Shown: piece by piece, positions 1-7,788 of the stretch
Layout of the letters: each line of letters opens with the position of its first letter
Position numbering within the stretch: position 1 is the stretch's first letter
DNA from: Streptomyces tagetis
GTDB taxonomy: Bacteria > Actinomycetota > Actinomycetes > Streptomycetales > Streptomycetaceae
DNA length: 64,000 nt
Direction: 5' to 3'
NCBI RefSeq assembly: GCF_018069565.1
Contig: NZ_JAGPNL010000009.1
Location: 186,001 to 250,000, forward strand
The notes under the pieces: model-generated
What the model was told of the DNA's origin: nothing
Database searches by the model: none
The model's input: only the letters and a program-made list of their open reading frames with translations
Translations under genes and position numbers: made by a program

Positions 1-311
1 CGGCGGGCCTGGAGGTCTACTCCGTCCAGCAGCTCTCCCTCGGCTACGCCACCGAGGTCGCCGACGCCATCGACCGGCTGCGGAACGCCGAACTCAACGC
101 CGAACTGCGCACCACCGTCATCGGCGACGCCGTCGACGTCGCCCGCGCGGCCCTGGACCGGATCAGGGCCGACGAGGGCGACGGCGAGGACGCGCCCTCG
201 GGCCGGGACGCCGAGTTCCTGCGCCTGCTCGTGCTTTCGCTGCTCAGCCCGAGCGCGAACCTGAAGGAATGGGGAAACCAGTGGCCGCAACACCGAAGTT
301 CGTCGAACTGA
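1..311 (+). CDS. C-terminal end of an unidentified protein (5' truncated by window edge)
   Basis: An open frame enters at base 3 and ends at the TGA at 309-311, giving about 102 residues. It is mostly helical and charged (VADAIDRLRNAELNAELR), then a short acidic stretch (DEGDGEDAPSG), then a hydrophobic helix (EFLRLLVLSLLS). Third-position GC is high throughout, as in genuine genes of this genome. I do not recognise the family. Its last 43 bases overlap the proposed start of the NlpC/P60 gene, so either the two are translationally coupled or the downstream start lies further in. Confidence 0.6.
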   Translation, partial: AGLEVYSVQQLSLGYATEVADAIDRLRNAELNAELRTTVIGDAVDVARAALDRIRADEGDGEDAPSGRDAEFLRLLVLSLLSPSANLKEWGNQWPQHRSSSN

Positions 312-1246
312 ACGTCGCCGACGGCTGCGGGACGTGCGCGTTCTGCACCGGGCCGTCGCCAGAGGGACAACGGACCGCGCTCGCCGGGCAGCATGCCCAG
401 GGCCGCGTCTGCCGGACGCGGGCGGCGGGCGCGCTGCTCGCCATCGCCACGGGCGTGGTGGGCATCGAGGCCGGTACCACGACGTCGGCCAGCGCGCTCC
501 CGGCGCCGAGCCGTGAGGGCTGGGACGGTACGCGGTACTGGTTCAGGTCCAACGGCCAGTGGCGCTGGACCAGCCACCACAGCGTCTACGTCCAGCGCAC
601 CGGCGGCGCGGGAGGCACGGGCAAGGCGGCGGCCCCGGCGCCCGCCCCGGTCAGGGCCCCGGCCCGGACCACCGCCTCCGAGCAGGCGTGGCTCCCGGCG
701 CCGAGCCGCGCGGGCTGGGACGGCACGCGGTACTGGTTCAGGTCCAACGGCCAGTGGCGCTGGACCAGCCACCACAGCGTCTACGTCCAGCGCACCGGCG
801 ACACCGCGGGCTCGGGGGGCGCGGCGGGTACCGGGGGCACCACCACCGCCCCCGCGACACCGGCGCCCCCGAAGGGGAACACCGCCTCCCTGGAGCCCGC
901 CCTCACGTACGCGCTCGCCCAGTTGGGCAAGCCGTACATCTGGGGCGGCAACGGCCCCACCGGCTACGACTGCTCCGGCCTGGTGCAGCAGGCGTACCGC
1001 CGTGCCGGGATCTCGCTGCCGCGGGTCGCCTCCGACCAGTACGGGGCCACCACCAAGATCTCGTCCAGCAGCCTGCGCCGCGGCGACCTGCTCTTCTGGT
1101 CGTCCAACGGCCGCCAGTCCGGCGTCCACCACGTCGCCGTCTACCTCGGCGGCGGACGCTACGTGGAAGCCCCCCGGCCGGGCAAGAACGTCCGTATCTC
1201 ACCGCTGTCGAACGGCTACCCGCCCACCCTGTTCGGCCGCCCCTGA
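269..1246 (+). CDS. NlpC/P60 family cell-wall peptidase with two internal sequence repeats
   Basis: This 325-residue protein ends in an NlpC/P60 cysteine peptidase domain (about residues 210-325). The catalytic Cys is in GYDCSGL (near residue 235) and the His in VHHVAVY (near 287). Such domains cut D-Glu-DAP links in peptidoglycan outside the cell. The N-terminus has a modest hydrophobic stretch (AAGALLAIATGVVGIEAG, about residues 51-68) that could be a signal segment. In front of it is an unusual cysteine-containing leader (CGTCAFC). Two 36-residue repeats that start LPAPSR and contain GWDGTRYWF lie between the signal and the catalytic domain, and probably bind wall polymer. The start is uncertain: ATG 269 has a purine run directly against it, and GTG 281 has a better-spaced GGGGA. 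A Gly/Thr/Pro linker follows the second repeat. Confidence 0.85.
   Translation: MGKPVAATPKFVELNVADGCGTCAFCTGPSPEGQRTALAGQHAQGRVCRTRAAGALLAIATGVVGIEAGTTTSASALPAPSREGWDGTRYWFRSNGQWRWTSHHSVYVQRTGGAGGTGKAAAPAPAPVRAPARTTASEQAWLPAPSRAGWDGTRYWFRSNGQWRWTSHHSVYVQRTGDTAGSGGAAGTGGTTTAPATPAPPKGNTASLEPALTYALAQLGKPYIWGGNGPTGYDCSGLVQQAYRRAGISLPRVASDQYGATTKISSSSLRRGDLLFWSSNGRQSGVHHVAVYLGGGRYVEAPRPGKNVRISPLSNGYPPTLFGRP
497..802 (+). repeat. Two near-identical ~110 bp direct repeats inside the NlpC/P60 gene
   Basis: Copies run from about 497 to 607 and from 692 to 802, offset by 195 bases. They are almost identical at the DNA level, including synonymous positions, which suggests a recent duplication or ongoing gene conversion. 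Each encodes one wall-associated repeat containing GWDGTRYWF and RWTSHHSVYV. Confidence 0.9.
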
Positions 1247-1356
1247 CCGGGCCGCCGGGCCGCCCGGCCCCGGCCGCGTCATAAGTGCGCAGGTGGGGCC
1301 TCTCTCAAGTGTCACGCAGGTACGGCGGCACCGTCCGCCTTGAGGAGGAGGCCCCC

Positions 1357-1896
1357 TTGCCCACCCAGCCGCCCCAGCCGTCGCAGCCCTCCCCACCCCG
1401 AGAGCTGACGCGGCGCCAGGAAGAGGTGTTGTGGCTCATGCTGACCGGTGCCACGGCGGACCGGATCGCCCAGGAACTGGGCATCAGCCGGGCCACGGTG
1501 CAGACCCATCTGCGCGCCATCTACGCGACGTTCGGCGTCCGGAGCCGGGCGCCGGCCGTCATCGCGGCGATCGAGCGGGGCTATCTGCCCGGGAGCCTCG
1601 ACCGGGGCTGGAGCCACGACCGGGAGCGGGTGCTGCGCGCCCTGCGGCAGGCGTGGAGCCCCTGCTGGGTCCACCCGGCGCACACGCCGAGCTGCGCCGT
1701 GTGCGTCCGGGCGGCCACCCTGGGCCACGCCATCGCCCTGGTACGGGACCCGGGGGCACCGGCCCACCCACCGCCGGCGGCCGGCCCCCCGGGCGCCGCC
1801 GGCGGCCCCCGCCCGTCCCCACCCCGCCCCATCAGAGCCCCGGCCCCACCGGAGGCGACCCCGGCCACGGGCAACGGAAACGGAACCTCCCGGTGA
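1357..1896 (+). CDS. LuxR-type helix-turn-helix protein
   Basis: This protein of about 179 residues has a GerE/LuxR helix-turn-helix at residues 15-75 (LTRRQEEVLWLMLTGATADR, then ISRATVQTHLRAIYATFGV). No receiver or ligand-binding domain precedes it, so it is a stand-alone DNA-binding protein. A mid-section with CWVHP and SCAVCV may bind metal. The tail is a Pro/Ala-rich low-complexity stretch. The TTG at 1357 was chosen because it follows a strong AGGAGGAGG at 1342-1350. The upstream in-frame GTG at 1285 has no such site. Target genes cannot be inferred from context. Confidence 0.75.
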   Translation: MPTQPPQPSQPSPPRELTRRQEEVLWLMLTGATADRIAQELGISRATVQTHLRAIYATFGVRSRAPAVIAAIERGYLPGSLDRGWSHDRERVLRALRQAWSPCWVHPAHTPSCAVCVRAATLGHAIALVRDPGAPAHPPPAAGPPGAAGGPRPSPPRPIRAPAPPEATPATGNGNGTSR

Positions 1897-1945
1897 CGGG
1901 GCCACAGCCCCGGCCGCCCCCTGCCACGGGGGGCACGCGGGGGTG

Positions 1946-2842
1946 TCACCGCGGGGCGTCACGCCCCCGCCCGCCCGGACCCGGCCCGGCCCCCCTCCGC
2001 CTCAGCCGCGCCGGCAGGCTGGAGCCGGGGACCGCGGTCTCGGCGGCGAGCAGCCGGCACAGGGCGCACCCGCCGAGATGGGCCCGGACCTCGTCGTTGC
2101 GCCGGGCGGTCAGTTCGAGCCGTACGTGCGAGGCGGCCGTCAGGTACGACAGGTGGCTCCCCCGCGCCTCCACCGGCCCGGTGCGGCGCAGTCCCCGCCA
2201 CAGGTAGGCGTCGACGAGGGCGTCGAGCCCGGCCCGCAGCGGCCCGGGACCGTGCCGGGCGGGCGGTTCGCCCTCCACGCAGACCGCCCACAGCACGTCG
2301 GCGTGGTGCGAGGGGAGCGAGGTGAGCACGTCGTACGCGAGCAGCGTCTCCTCGGCGCCGGGCCCGCCACCGGTGACCTCGCGGCGCAGCGCGCGCCCGG
2401 CCGCGGCCCGCCGGACGCCGACCCGGACCTCGCGCTCGAAGTCGAAGGTGCGGTCCTCCGGCGCCGTACGCTGCAACGCCTCGACGGCGCGGCGGCAGGC
2501 GTGGAAGAGCAGCGTCTCCGTCCCCTCGCGCTCCGAGGGCCCGAGGTAGCGCCGGACGATCCTGCGTCCCGGCCGGGCGGCGCGCACGCAGAGCCGGTAG
2601 ACGGCGCCGGGTTCGCCGAGCCGGGCCCGGCGGACGAGGTCGGCCCGTTCGGGCGGGGGCACGGGGAGGACGGGCGGCCCGGTGGACAGTGCGTGCGGGA
2701 ACGGATCGGGGCCCAGCCGCGGCAGCCGCACGGTCTCCGGTTCGGCGACGGCGGCCCTCGGGCGCACCGCGATCCCCCGCCGGAAGGTGGTCCAGTCCCA
2801 GGTGGCCCTCCCCGCCGGCCGTCCGACGTCGCTCACCGCCAC
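1946..2842 (-). CDS. Sigma-like regulatory protein with C-terminal His/Cys zinc-finger-like segment
   Basis: This protein of about 298 residues reads as an RNA polymerase sigma-like module. It has helical segments with LLFHACRRAVEAL and a region-4-like stretch LTSLPSHHADVLWAVCVEGE, followed by a C-terminal motif HVRLELTARRNDEVRAHLGG plus CALC that resembles anti-sigma zinc fingers (H-x3-C-x2-C type). I infer a transcription-related role; the domains are divergent and I cannot assign a family with certainty. GTG 2842 was chosen because GGAGGG sits 5 bases upstream. The gene converges on the LuxR-type gene and ends 49 bases beyond that gene's stop. Confidence 0.6.
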   Translation of the reverse strand: MAVSDVGRPAGRATWDWTTFRRGIAVRPRAAVAEPETVRLPRLGPDPFPHALSTGPPVLPVPPPERADLVRRARLGEPGAVYRLCVRAARPGRRIVRRYLGPSEREGTETLLFHACRRAVEALQRTAPEDRTFDFEREVRVGVRRAAAGRALRREVTGGGPGAEETLLAYDVLTSLPSHHADVLWAVCVEGEPPARHGPGPLRAGLDALVDAYLWRGLRRTGPVEARGSHLSYLTAASHVRLELTARRNDEVRAHLGGCALCRLLAAETAVPGSSLPARLRRRGAGPGPGGRGRDAPR

Positions 2843-3149
2843 CCCGCCCTCCCGTAGGCATCCCGCGGCCCCGAACAAACCGAAGCCTCAAAACCCCAGA
2901 GCCCCGCCCCCCACCCCCATGACGCGAAACCCACCGCAGACCACGTCACACCCGCCCGACGCGCTGCTCAGCCTTGCGGGGAGACCCGGTCCCCAGCCGC
3001 TCACCAGCCGCTCCCCAGCAGGAGGCCGGCCACCCGGCATCCGCCGACGTCCGCGCAGCCCGTCGATTCGGCACAGCGGTGAAGGGACACACGGACGCCT
3101 ACAAGCGGTCCCGTGCGATCTCGCGGACCAAAATGGCCTCACTGATCAT
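2843..3149. other. Intergenic stretch, no gene seen
   Basis: About 307 bases, C-rich around 2880-3000. No frame has convincing codon bias, and no hairpin stands out. The right part leads into the degenerate phosphotransferase and may hold its eroded 5' sequence. Confidence 0.5.
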
Positions 3150-3631
3150 GGCCAAGGGCGACCCGACCGGGCCGTGCACGGCGACGCCTGGCCCGGCAAC
3201 ATCGTCCGCAGGGCCGACGGGGTCCTGATGATGGATCGCGAGGTACGAGTCGCGCGTTGGCTCGCTCAAGAGAATGTCGCGGCTGTTCGCCTGGCCGACG
3301 TGGAACAGCCCGTCGAGGCGGACGGCAGACCCGTGAGCGCTTCTCCGTGGGGCCCCCGGAGTGGGATCTCGTGTCCACCGCCGTGCGCGCGATGACCACG
3401 GGCGCCGTCAGCATGCGCGAATACGACGAGTTCTGTGCGGTCTACGGTCATGACGTGACGGCGTGGGAGGGCTACCCCGTCCTCGCTCGGGCCCGGGAGC
3501 TGCGGATGGTGACGTACGCGGCCCGGCACGCGGCGGGCAACCCGCAGTGGATCAGCCAGGCACAGCACCGGATCGACTGTCTACGTGGTCGATCCGGCCC
3601 GCGACCATGGTCATGGAAGGGAATCCTCTGA
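3150..3631 (+). pseudogene. Scrambled aminoglycoside phosphotransferase-like pseudogene
   Basis: Three recognisable pieces of one APH/choline-kinase-like gene occur in the wrong order and frame. First is the catalytic loop VHGDAWPGNIVRRADGVLMMD (3170-3235; Brenner-type HGD). Next, at 3236-3333, comes an N-lobe segment, EVRVARWLAQENVAAVRLAD plus VEQPVEADGRPV. Then, in another frame, the C-lobe continues from ERFSVGPPEWDLVST to SWKGIL* at 3631. In an intact family member the C-lobe piece directly follows the LMMD loop, so about 100 bases of N-lobe coding sequence appear to have been inserted mid-gene. No start codon or complete N-lobe is present, so no kinase can be made. Confidence 0.75.
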
Positions 3632-3789
3632 CGGGGGACGTCCCGCGGCGCACCACCCTCTTCCGCTCGGCTCTCCGTCCGGGCGAGGTCGTCTGTCCGG
3701 GACGGCATCGTGGCTCCGGCCTCCACCACCGCCGCTCGGGAAGGGCCGGACGGATCAACGCCGGGATCGAGCGACAGCCTTGGTCAGCC

Positions 3790-5931
3790 CTACGGTTTTC
3801 TCCAGGACGAGAACGAGGTGATGCCGACGGCTCCGCCGTCGGCGCGGCGTGGCAGTATCCGGACGCGGTCGATGGTCAGTGCCGGTTCGATGAGGACCCG
3901 GTTCACTTGGCCTGCGGCCGGTTTCGCTGGTGTTCGGTGTTGTCCCGGGATTGTTCGCCATTGGCCGTCGGCGGTCTGGTATTCGAGGTCGAAGGTCGTT
4001 GGGACCTTGACCCCGCCGCCGTCGTCGTAGAAGGTCACCCGCAGGTCTGAGATTCGCCGTTGGGCACCGAGGTCGACCTCCAGCCAGTCGGAGGTGTTCG
4101 GGCTGCCGTAGGAGGTCCAGCGGGTGCTCGGCACGTCGAGCTGGAAGTCTTGGCCATCGATTGCTTTGGTGGGTGGGTCCGCGCTGTAGCTGTATGAGGC
4201 GCGGGCCGTGGGAACGCCGGTGCCGCTGACATTCGCGAAGTCGTCGACCAGGGTGGGGAGGTACGCCGGGGCGCGTGTCGTGACCTTCACCTGCACAGGG
4301 CTCAAGCCGGCCTGCGAGCGCACGAGCTTGCCGTCGAGCCAGACCCGGAGTCCGGCTCCGTGGCGGTAATGGCTGCCGTCGCGGTCCCAGACCACGCTGA
4401 GGTTCCGGCCGTGGTACGGCACATTCTCCGCCGCGAAGTGATCCCAGTCCTCGGGAACCAGGGGGGCGATGCGGACACTGTCGCCCATCTGTGGCCGGAT
4501 GCCGAGCAGCCCGGAGAGCACGTTGTCGTTGAAGGTCGAGTGGTTGTAATCCTCGCTGTGGCCCTTGCTGTCGTACAGCCACCGGTTCTCGTCGGGGTGA
4601 TGCGCTTCGGCGACGTACGGCACGCCGTCCTTGCGTTGGGTGCGGGCGTAGCTCCGCAGCACCGTCAGGTAATCGTCACGATCGACGTAGGGCTGGCTCG
4701 GGTAGTCGTTCAGCAGGTTGGCCAACGCGGTGAGCGTCTGGCTGGTCGCGTAGGGCCAACTGGGGCCGTTCCAGCGGCAGCAGCCTGCCAGGGCGTCCTT
4801 CATGAACCACGGGCTTCGCCGCTCGGTCGTGGTGGGGCCGAAGGGTGCCGCGAACCCTTGTGGGTCCGTCAACTGCGCCCAGGCCGCACTGTTCTCGGCA
4901 GGGGCCATGTGGAAGTACCACGGTACGAAGCCGATCTCCTCTCGGTCGTCGATCCTCGTCCTGTCCGGATTTCCGTCGCGCATGACGTGCTTGTAGAATT
5001 TGCCCGAGTCGTCCCACAACCAGCGTTCCTGGCTGGCCTTCAGGGATTCGGCCGCGCTGTCGAACTTTGCGGCAGCACCGCCATCGCCTTTGATCCGCAG
5101 CAGTTTCGCGATCGCGCGCGCGTCGCCGTACTGGTAGGCGTTCAGCGTCGGGCGGAAACCGTCGCCCCCGTGGTACGGGTCATCGCTTTGGTAGGAGCCG
5201 GCGGTGAATTCCATGGCATCCCACACCGGCGTCTGCCAATACAGGCCCAGGGAGCGATCGAGCTGTGGGGACCAGCCCTGCCACTGTTGGATCAGCTCGG
5301 GCAGGCGAGCGGTGGCAAAACTTGACCGGCCGTCGACGGCGGCGCGTGCCGCGACGGCGTCCGCAGCCCAGAACGAGTACTGATGGGACCAGTCGGTGGT
5401 GTTCTTGTTGAGCTCTTCCGTCGCCGGCTTCGGGCCTGATCCCGACCCCCGAAGCCAGTAGTCGACATAGTCATCGAGATACCGGTGGTCACGCAGCCAA
5501 CGCCCCTCGTAGAGGTGGTGGCCGGCCGCGGCGACGATGCCACCCTTGGGCGCCGAGTAGCCGACCGGGCCGAGGAACTCCGACACGATCCACCCGTCCT
5601 TGGGGCCCGTGTATTTGAGCGCCTCTCGGAAGGTGCGCCACCGGTAGTAGTACGTGTCCTGGATCTGCCGGTCCGGCAGGTCGACGAACGGTATGTTCGC
5701 GTCGTACCAGGCCGGCTCCGGCACATCGCCGAGGAGAGCGGCGTGATCGAGGATGTGGGTCCCTCTACCGACCTGCGGGTAGAGATCGGGTGCCCGGTCT
5801 GCGGGTTTCGCCGAGTGAGACCCGGTGGAGACGGAAGTGCCCGGCGTCTGACCGGCGAAGGCCGTTGCCGACAGCACTGCCGCCAGTGCCAGCGCCGCAA
5901 CTCGGGACGCAGAGCCGACATGTCTACGCAT
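3790..5931 (-). CDS. Secreted MGH1-like alpha/alpha-toroid glycoside hydrolase with C-terminal discoidin-like domain
   Basis: This secreted protein has about 713 residues. A Sec signal covers residues 1-28 (MRRHVGSASRVAALALAAVL, cleavage after AFA). The main part (about 60-520) is an (alpha/alpha)6-type glycosidase, with WRTFREALKYTG, YSAPKGGIVAAAGHHLYEG, CCRWNGPSWPYATSQTLTAL and HPDENRWLYDSKGHSEDYNH. These are characteristic of MGH1-like/GH63-related enzymes. Residues about 560-713 are an F5/8-type (discoidin/CBM32-like) sugar-binding domain (DVPSTRWTSYGSPNTSDWLE). It probably trims extracellular plant or microbial glycans; the substrate is not readable. ATG 5931 has GGAGG five bases upstream and is preferred over GTG 5943. 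Codon choice is visibly less GC-saturated than in the neighbours, suggesting acquisition by transfer. Confidence 0.85.
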   Translation of the reverse strand: MRRHVGSASRVAALALAAVLSATAFAGQTPGTSVSTGSHSAKPADRAPDLYPQVGRGTHILDHAALLGDVPEPAWYDANIPFVDLPDRQIQDTYYYRWRTFREALKYTGPKDGWIVSEFLGPVGYSAPKGGIVAAAGHHLYEGRWLRDHRYLDDYVDYWLRGSGSGPKPATEELNKNTTDWSHQYSFWAADAVAARAAVDGRSSFATARLPELIQQWQGWSPQLDRSLGLYWQTPVWDAMEFTAGSYQSDDPYHGGDGFRPTLNAYQYGDARAIAKLLRIKGDGGAAAKFDSAAESLKASQERWLWDDSGKFYKHVMRDGNPDRTRIDDREEIGFVPWYFHMAPAENSAAWAQLTDPQGFAAPFGPTTTERRSPWFMKDALAGCCRWNGPSWPYATSQTLTALANLLNDYPSQPYVDRDDYLTVLRSYARTQRKDGVPYVAEAHHPDENRWLYDSKGHSEDYNHSTFNDNVLSGLLGIRPQMGDSVRIAPLVPEDWDHFAAENVPYHGRNLSVVWDRDGSHYRHGAGLRVWLDGKLVRSQAGLSPVQVKVTTRAPAYLPTLVDDFANVSGTGVPTARASYSYSADPPTKAIDGQDFQLDVPSTRWTSYGSPNTSDWLEVDLGAQRRISDLRVTFYDDGGGVKVPTTFDLEYQTADGQWRTIPGQHRTPAKPAAGQVNRVLIEPALTIDRVRILPRRADGGAVGITSFSSWRKP

Positions 5932-6165
5932 CTGATCCTCCACAAAAGAGACTTCCGATTCCTTTGTCGGCGCTGCTGCGGATGACGTGCACCGACGCCG
6001 TGCCGTTCTCGTGCCAGTGCGTGAGTACCGAGCAGCGTGCTGTTCCGGTTCGCGGGATCGGCGTCGGCCGCCGGCTCAGGCGGAAACGGCGAGGGCCGGT
6101 CGGAGTGATGCGCATGCGGTTCTCCCGGAGGGTGCGAGCCCGGCGAACGAGAGGGCGACTCGGAT

Positions 6166-6197
6166 GCAACGTGTAGCGGCATTTTGCAACGTTGTAA
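6166..6197 (-). promoter_or_regulatory. Tandem GCAACGT operator-like boxes upstream of the glycosidase
   Basis: GCAACGT occurs at 6166-6172 and 6186-6192, exactly 20 bases apart (two helical turns). The second lies in the near-palindrome TTGCAACGTTGTAA (6184-6197), centred on CG as in LacI-family operators. They lie about 240 bases upstream of the glycosidase start, where a sugar-responsive repressor could act. No regulator gene is adjacent. Confidence 0.4.
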
Positions 6198-6376
6198 CGG
6201 CCGGCACAACAGGTTGTCGCGTTTCGTTGCGGCGTGCGGCAGCAGTCGGCGGGGGAACGTCGGAGAAGAAGATCGACATCGACCACAGACTCGAAGTCAC
6301 GATCGAACCGAGACGCCCCGGCCAGAGACATCAGAAACATCAGAGACAGCAGAGACATCCAAAGACGTCCAAGAGG

Positions 6377-6785
6377 CAGACGAGCCGAGCTGTACGCCGG
6401 GTTCTGTCCCGGGGGTCCTCGCGGGCCCTCCGGTGACGGTCATCCATCTAGGACCGGCGTTGCCGCCGGCCTCCAGCGGTCTACCCGCGGACTCGGGCGG
6501 GCAGCCCTCGAACGTCCGCGCAGAGCACGTTTCACGGTGCTCCTCTTGACCTTGCTCCGGGTGGGGTTTACCTAGCTGCCCAGGTCACCCTGGGCACTGG
6601 TGGTCTCTTACACCACCGTTTCACCCTTACCGAGGACCGAGGTCCCCGGCGGTCTGCTTTCTGTGGCACTGTCCCGCGGGTCACCCCGGGTGGCCGTTAG
6701 CCACCACCCTGCCCTGTGGAGCCCGGACGTTCCTCGGGAAGCCCCAGGGGGCTCCACGCGACCGTCCGCCCGGCTCGTCTGCCGT
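6377..6785 (-). ncRNA. rnpB: RNase P RNA, bacterial type A
   Basis: This is the catalytic RNA of ribonuclease P, which matures tRNA 5' ends. On the minus strand the ends pair: the 5' AGACGAGCCGGGCGG (near 6783) with the 3' AGCTCGGCTCGTCT (near 6377). Conserved core elements are visible in order: GAGGAACGTCCGGGCTCC, CAGGGTGGTGGCTAACGGCC, GACAGTGCCACAGAAAGCAG, GGTAAGGGTGAAACGGTGG, GTAAGAGACCACCAG, and near the 3' end AGATGGATGACCGTC and ACAGAACCCGGCGTACAG. Length (about 409) and P-region organisation fit actinobacterial RNase P RNA. The transcript ends are approximate. Confidence 0.95.
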
Positions 6786-6985
6786 GCCCCCATGCTACCG
6801 GTCCAACAGCCCCTCCCGTCCCGCGCCCGCGGGCGGAGGAGGGTCAGAGGAAGTCACCGGTGTCCAGGTCGAAGGCGAAGGGCGCCGGAAGCGGCAGCGC
6901 GTCCATCCGCCGCCCGGCCGTCCGGGAGACCGGACGCCGTTCCCTCGTTCGTGGTGGGCCGGTGTCGGGGGCCGGGCCCCGTCGG

Positions 6986-7018
6986 CTTGACCCTGTCGTG
7001 GCGGCAACGTTTTGACTG
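6986..7018 (+). promoter_or_regulatory. MerR-type promoter/operator of the downstream MerR gene
   Basis: A TTGACC at 6986-6991 is followed after a long 19-20 base spacer by the AT-richer TTTTGACT near 7010-7017. The spacer contains an imperfect inverted repeat (GACCCTGTCGTGGCGGCAACG). MerR-type promoters characteristically have over-long 19-20 base spacers. The -10-like element sits less than 15 bases before ATG 7024, so the mRNA may be leaderless or nearly so. Confidence 0.4.
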
Positions 7019-7023
7019 GGAGC

Positions 7024-7788
7024 ATGCGAATCGGAGAGGTCGCCGACGCGGTCGGCGTCACCACGCGGACGGTGCGGTACTACCACCACCAGGGGCTGCT
7101 GCCGGAGCCGGAGCGGCTGGCCAACGGGTACCGGACGTACACGCTGCGGCACGTCGTCGTACTCGCGCGGGTCCGGCGGCTGACGGAGCTGGGGCTCGGG
7201 CTGGCCGAGGTGCGGGACGTCCTCGCGGAGGACGCCGGGAAGGACCTGGCCGAGGTGCTGGCGGAACTCGACGCCGACCTGGCCCGGCAGGAGGCGGCGA
7301 TCCGGGAGCGCCGGGCGCGGCTGCGGGCGTTGCTGGAGACGGAGGGCGGGCTGTCGGCGGAGGGGCCGGTGTCGCCGGAGCTGGCCGCGCTCTTCGCCGA
7401 CCTGGCGCCCGCCGCCGAGGACTCCCCCATGGCCGCCCGGGACCGGGAGATGCTGGCGCTGCTGGACACGACGGCCGGCCCCGAGGTGCGGGCCCAGCTC
7501 GTGGGCACTCTGCGCGAGGCGCTGGGGTCGCCGGAGGCGGTGGCCCGGGTCCGCCGGGTCTACGCCCTGCTGGACGAGCTGGCCGACGCCGATCCCGGTG
7601 ATCCCCGGGTCGGGGAGGCGGCCCGCGCGCTCGCCGGGTTCCTGCCCGGGGAGCTGCCGGACGCGGAGCCCGGCGCCGGGGGTGCGGCCGGTTTCCTGCG
7701 GGCCTTCTACGCCGACTTCGCGCCCGCCCAGGCGGAGGCGATCCGGCAGGCGATGCGGCTCGCCGCCGGCGGGCGGTGGGAGCCGTGA
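7024..7788 (+). CDS. MerR family transcriptional regulator
   Basis: This 254-residue protein begins with a canonical MerR winged helix: MRIGEVADAVGVTTRTVRYY then HHQGLLPEPERLANGYRTYT (residues 1-40). The dimerisation helix follows at about 75-115 (EVLAELDADLARQEAAIRER). The remaining 140 residues are alpha-helical, Ala/Leu-rich and unassigned. They lack the TipAS signature and any obvious Cys metal site, so the ligand is unknown. ATG 7024 gives the classic MRIGE start; a TTG four codons upstream is possible. The gene overlaps the next one at GTGA, so it probably co-regulates that membrane protein. Confidence 0.88.
   Translation: MRIGEVADAVGVTTRTVRYYHHQGLLPEPERLANGYRTYTLRHVVVLARVRRLTELGLGLAEVRDVLAEDAGKDLAEVLAELDADLARQEAAIRERRARLRALLETEGGLSAEGPVSPELAALFADLAPAAEDSPMAARDREMLALLDTTAGPEVRAQLVGTLREALGSPEAVARVRRVYALLDELADADPGDPRVGEAARALAGFLPGELPDAEPGAGGAAGFLRAFYADFAPAQAEAIRQAMRLAAGGRWEP

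Noticed and set aside
5924..6118. Short minus-strand frame between the glycosidase and the operator boxes
   Set aside because: Basic, Arg/Thr-rich composition with no ribosome site or domain; more likely leader sequence.
7024..7788. TipA-like MerR regulator
   Set aside because: The C-terminal half lacks the TipAS antibiotic-binding signature, so only the MerR family is claimed.
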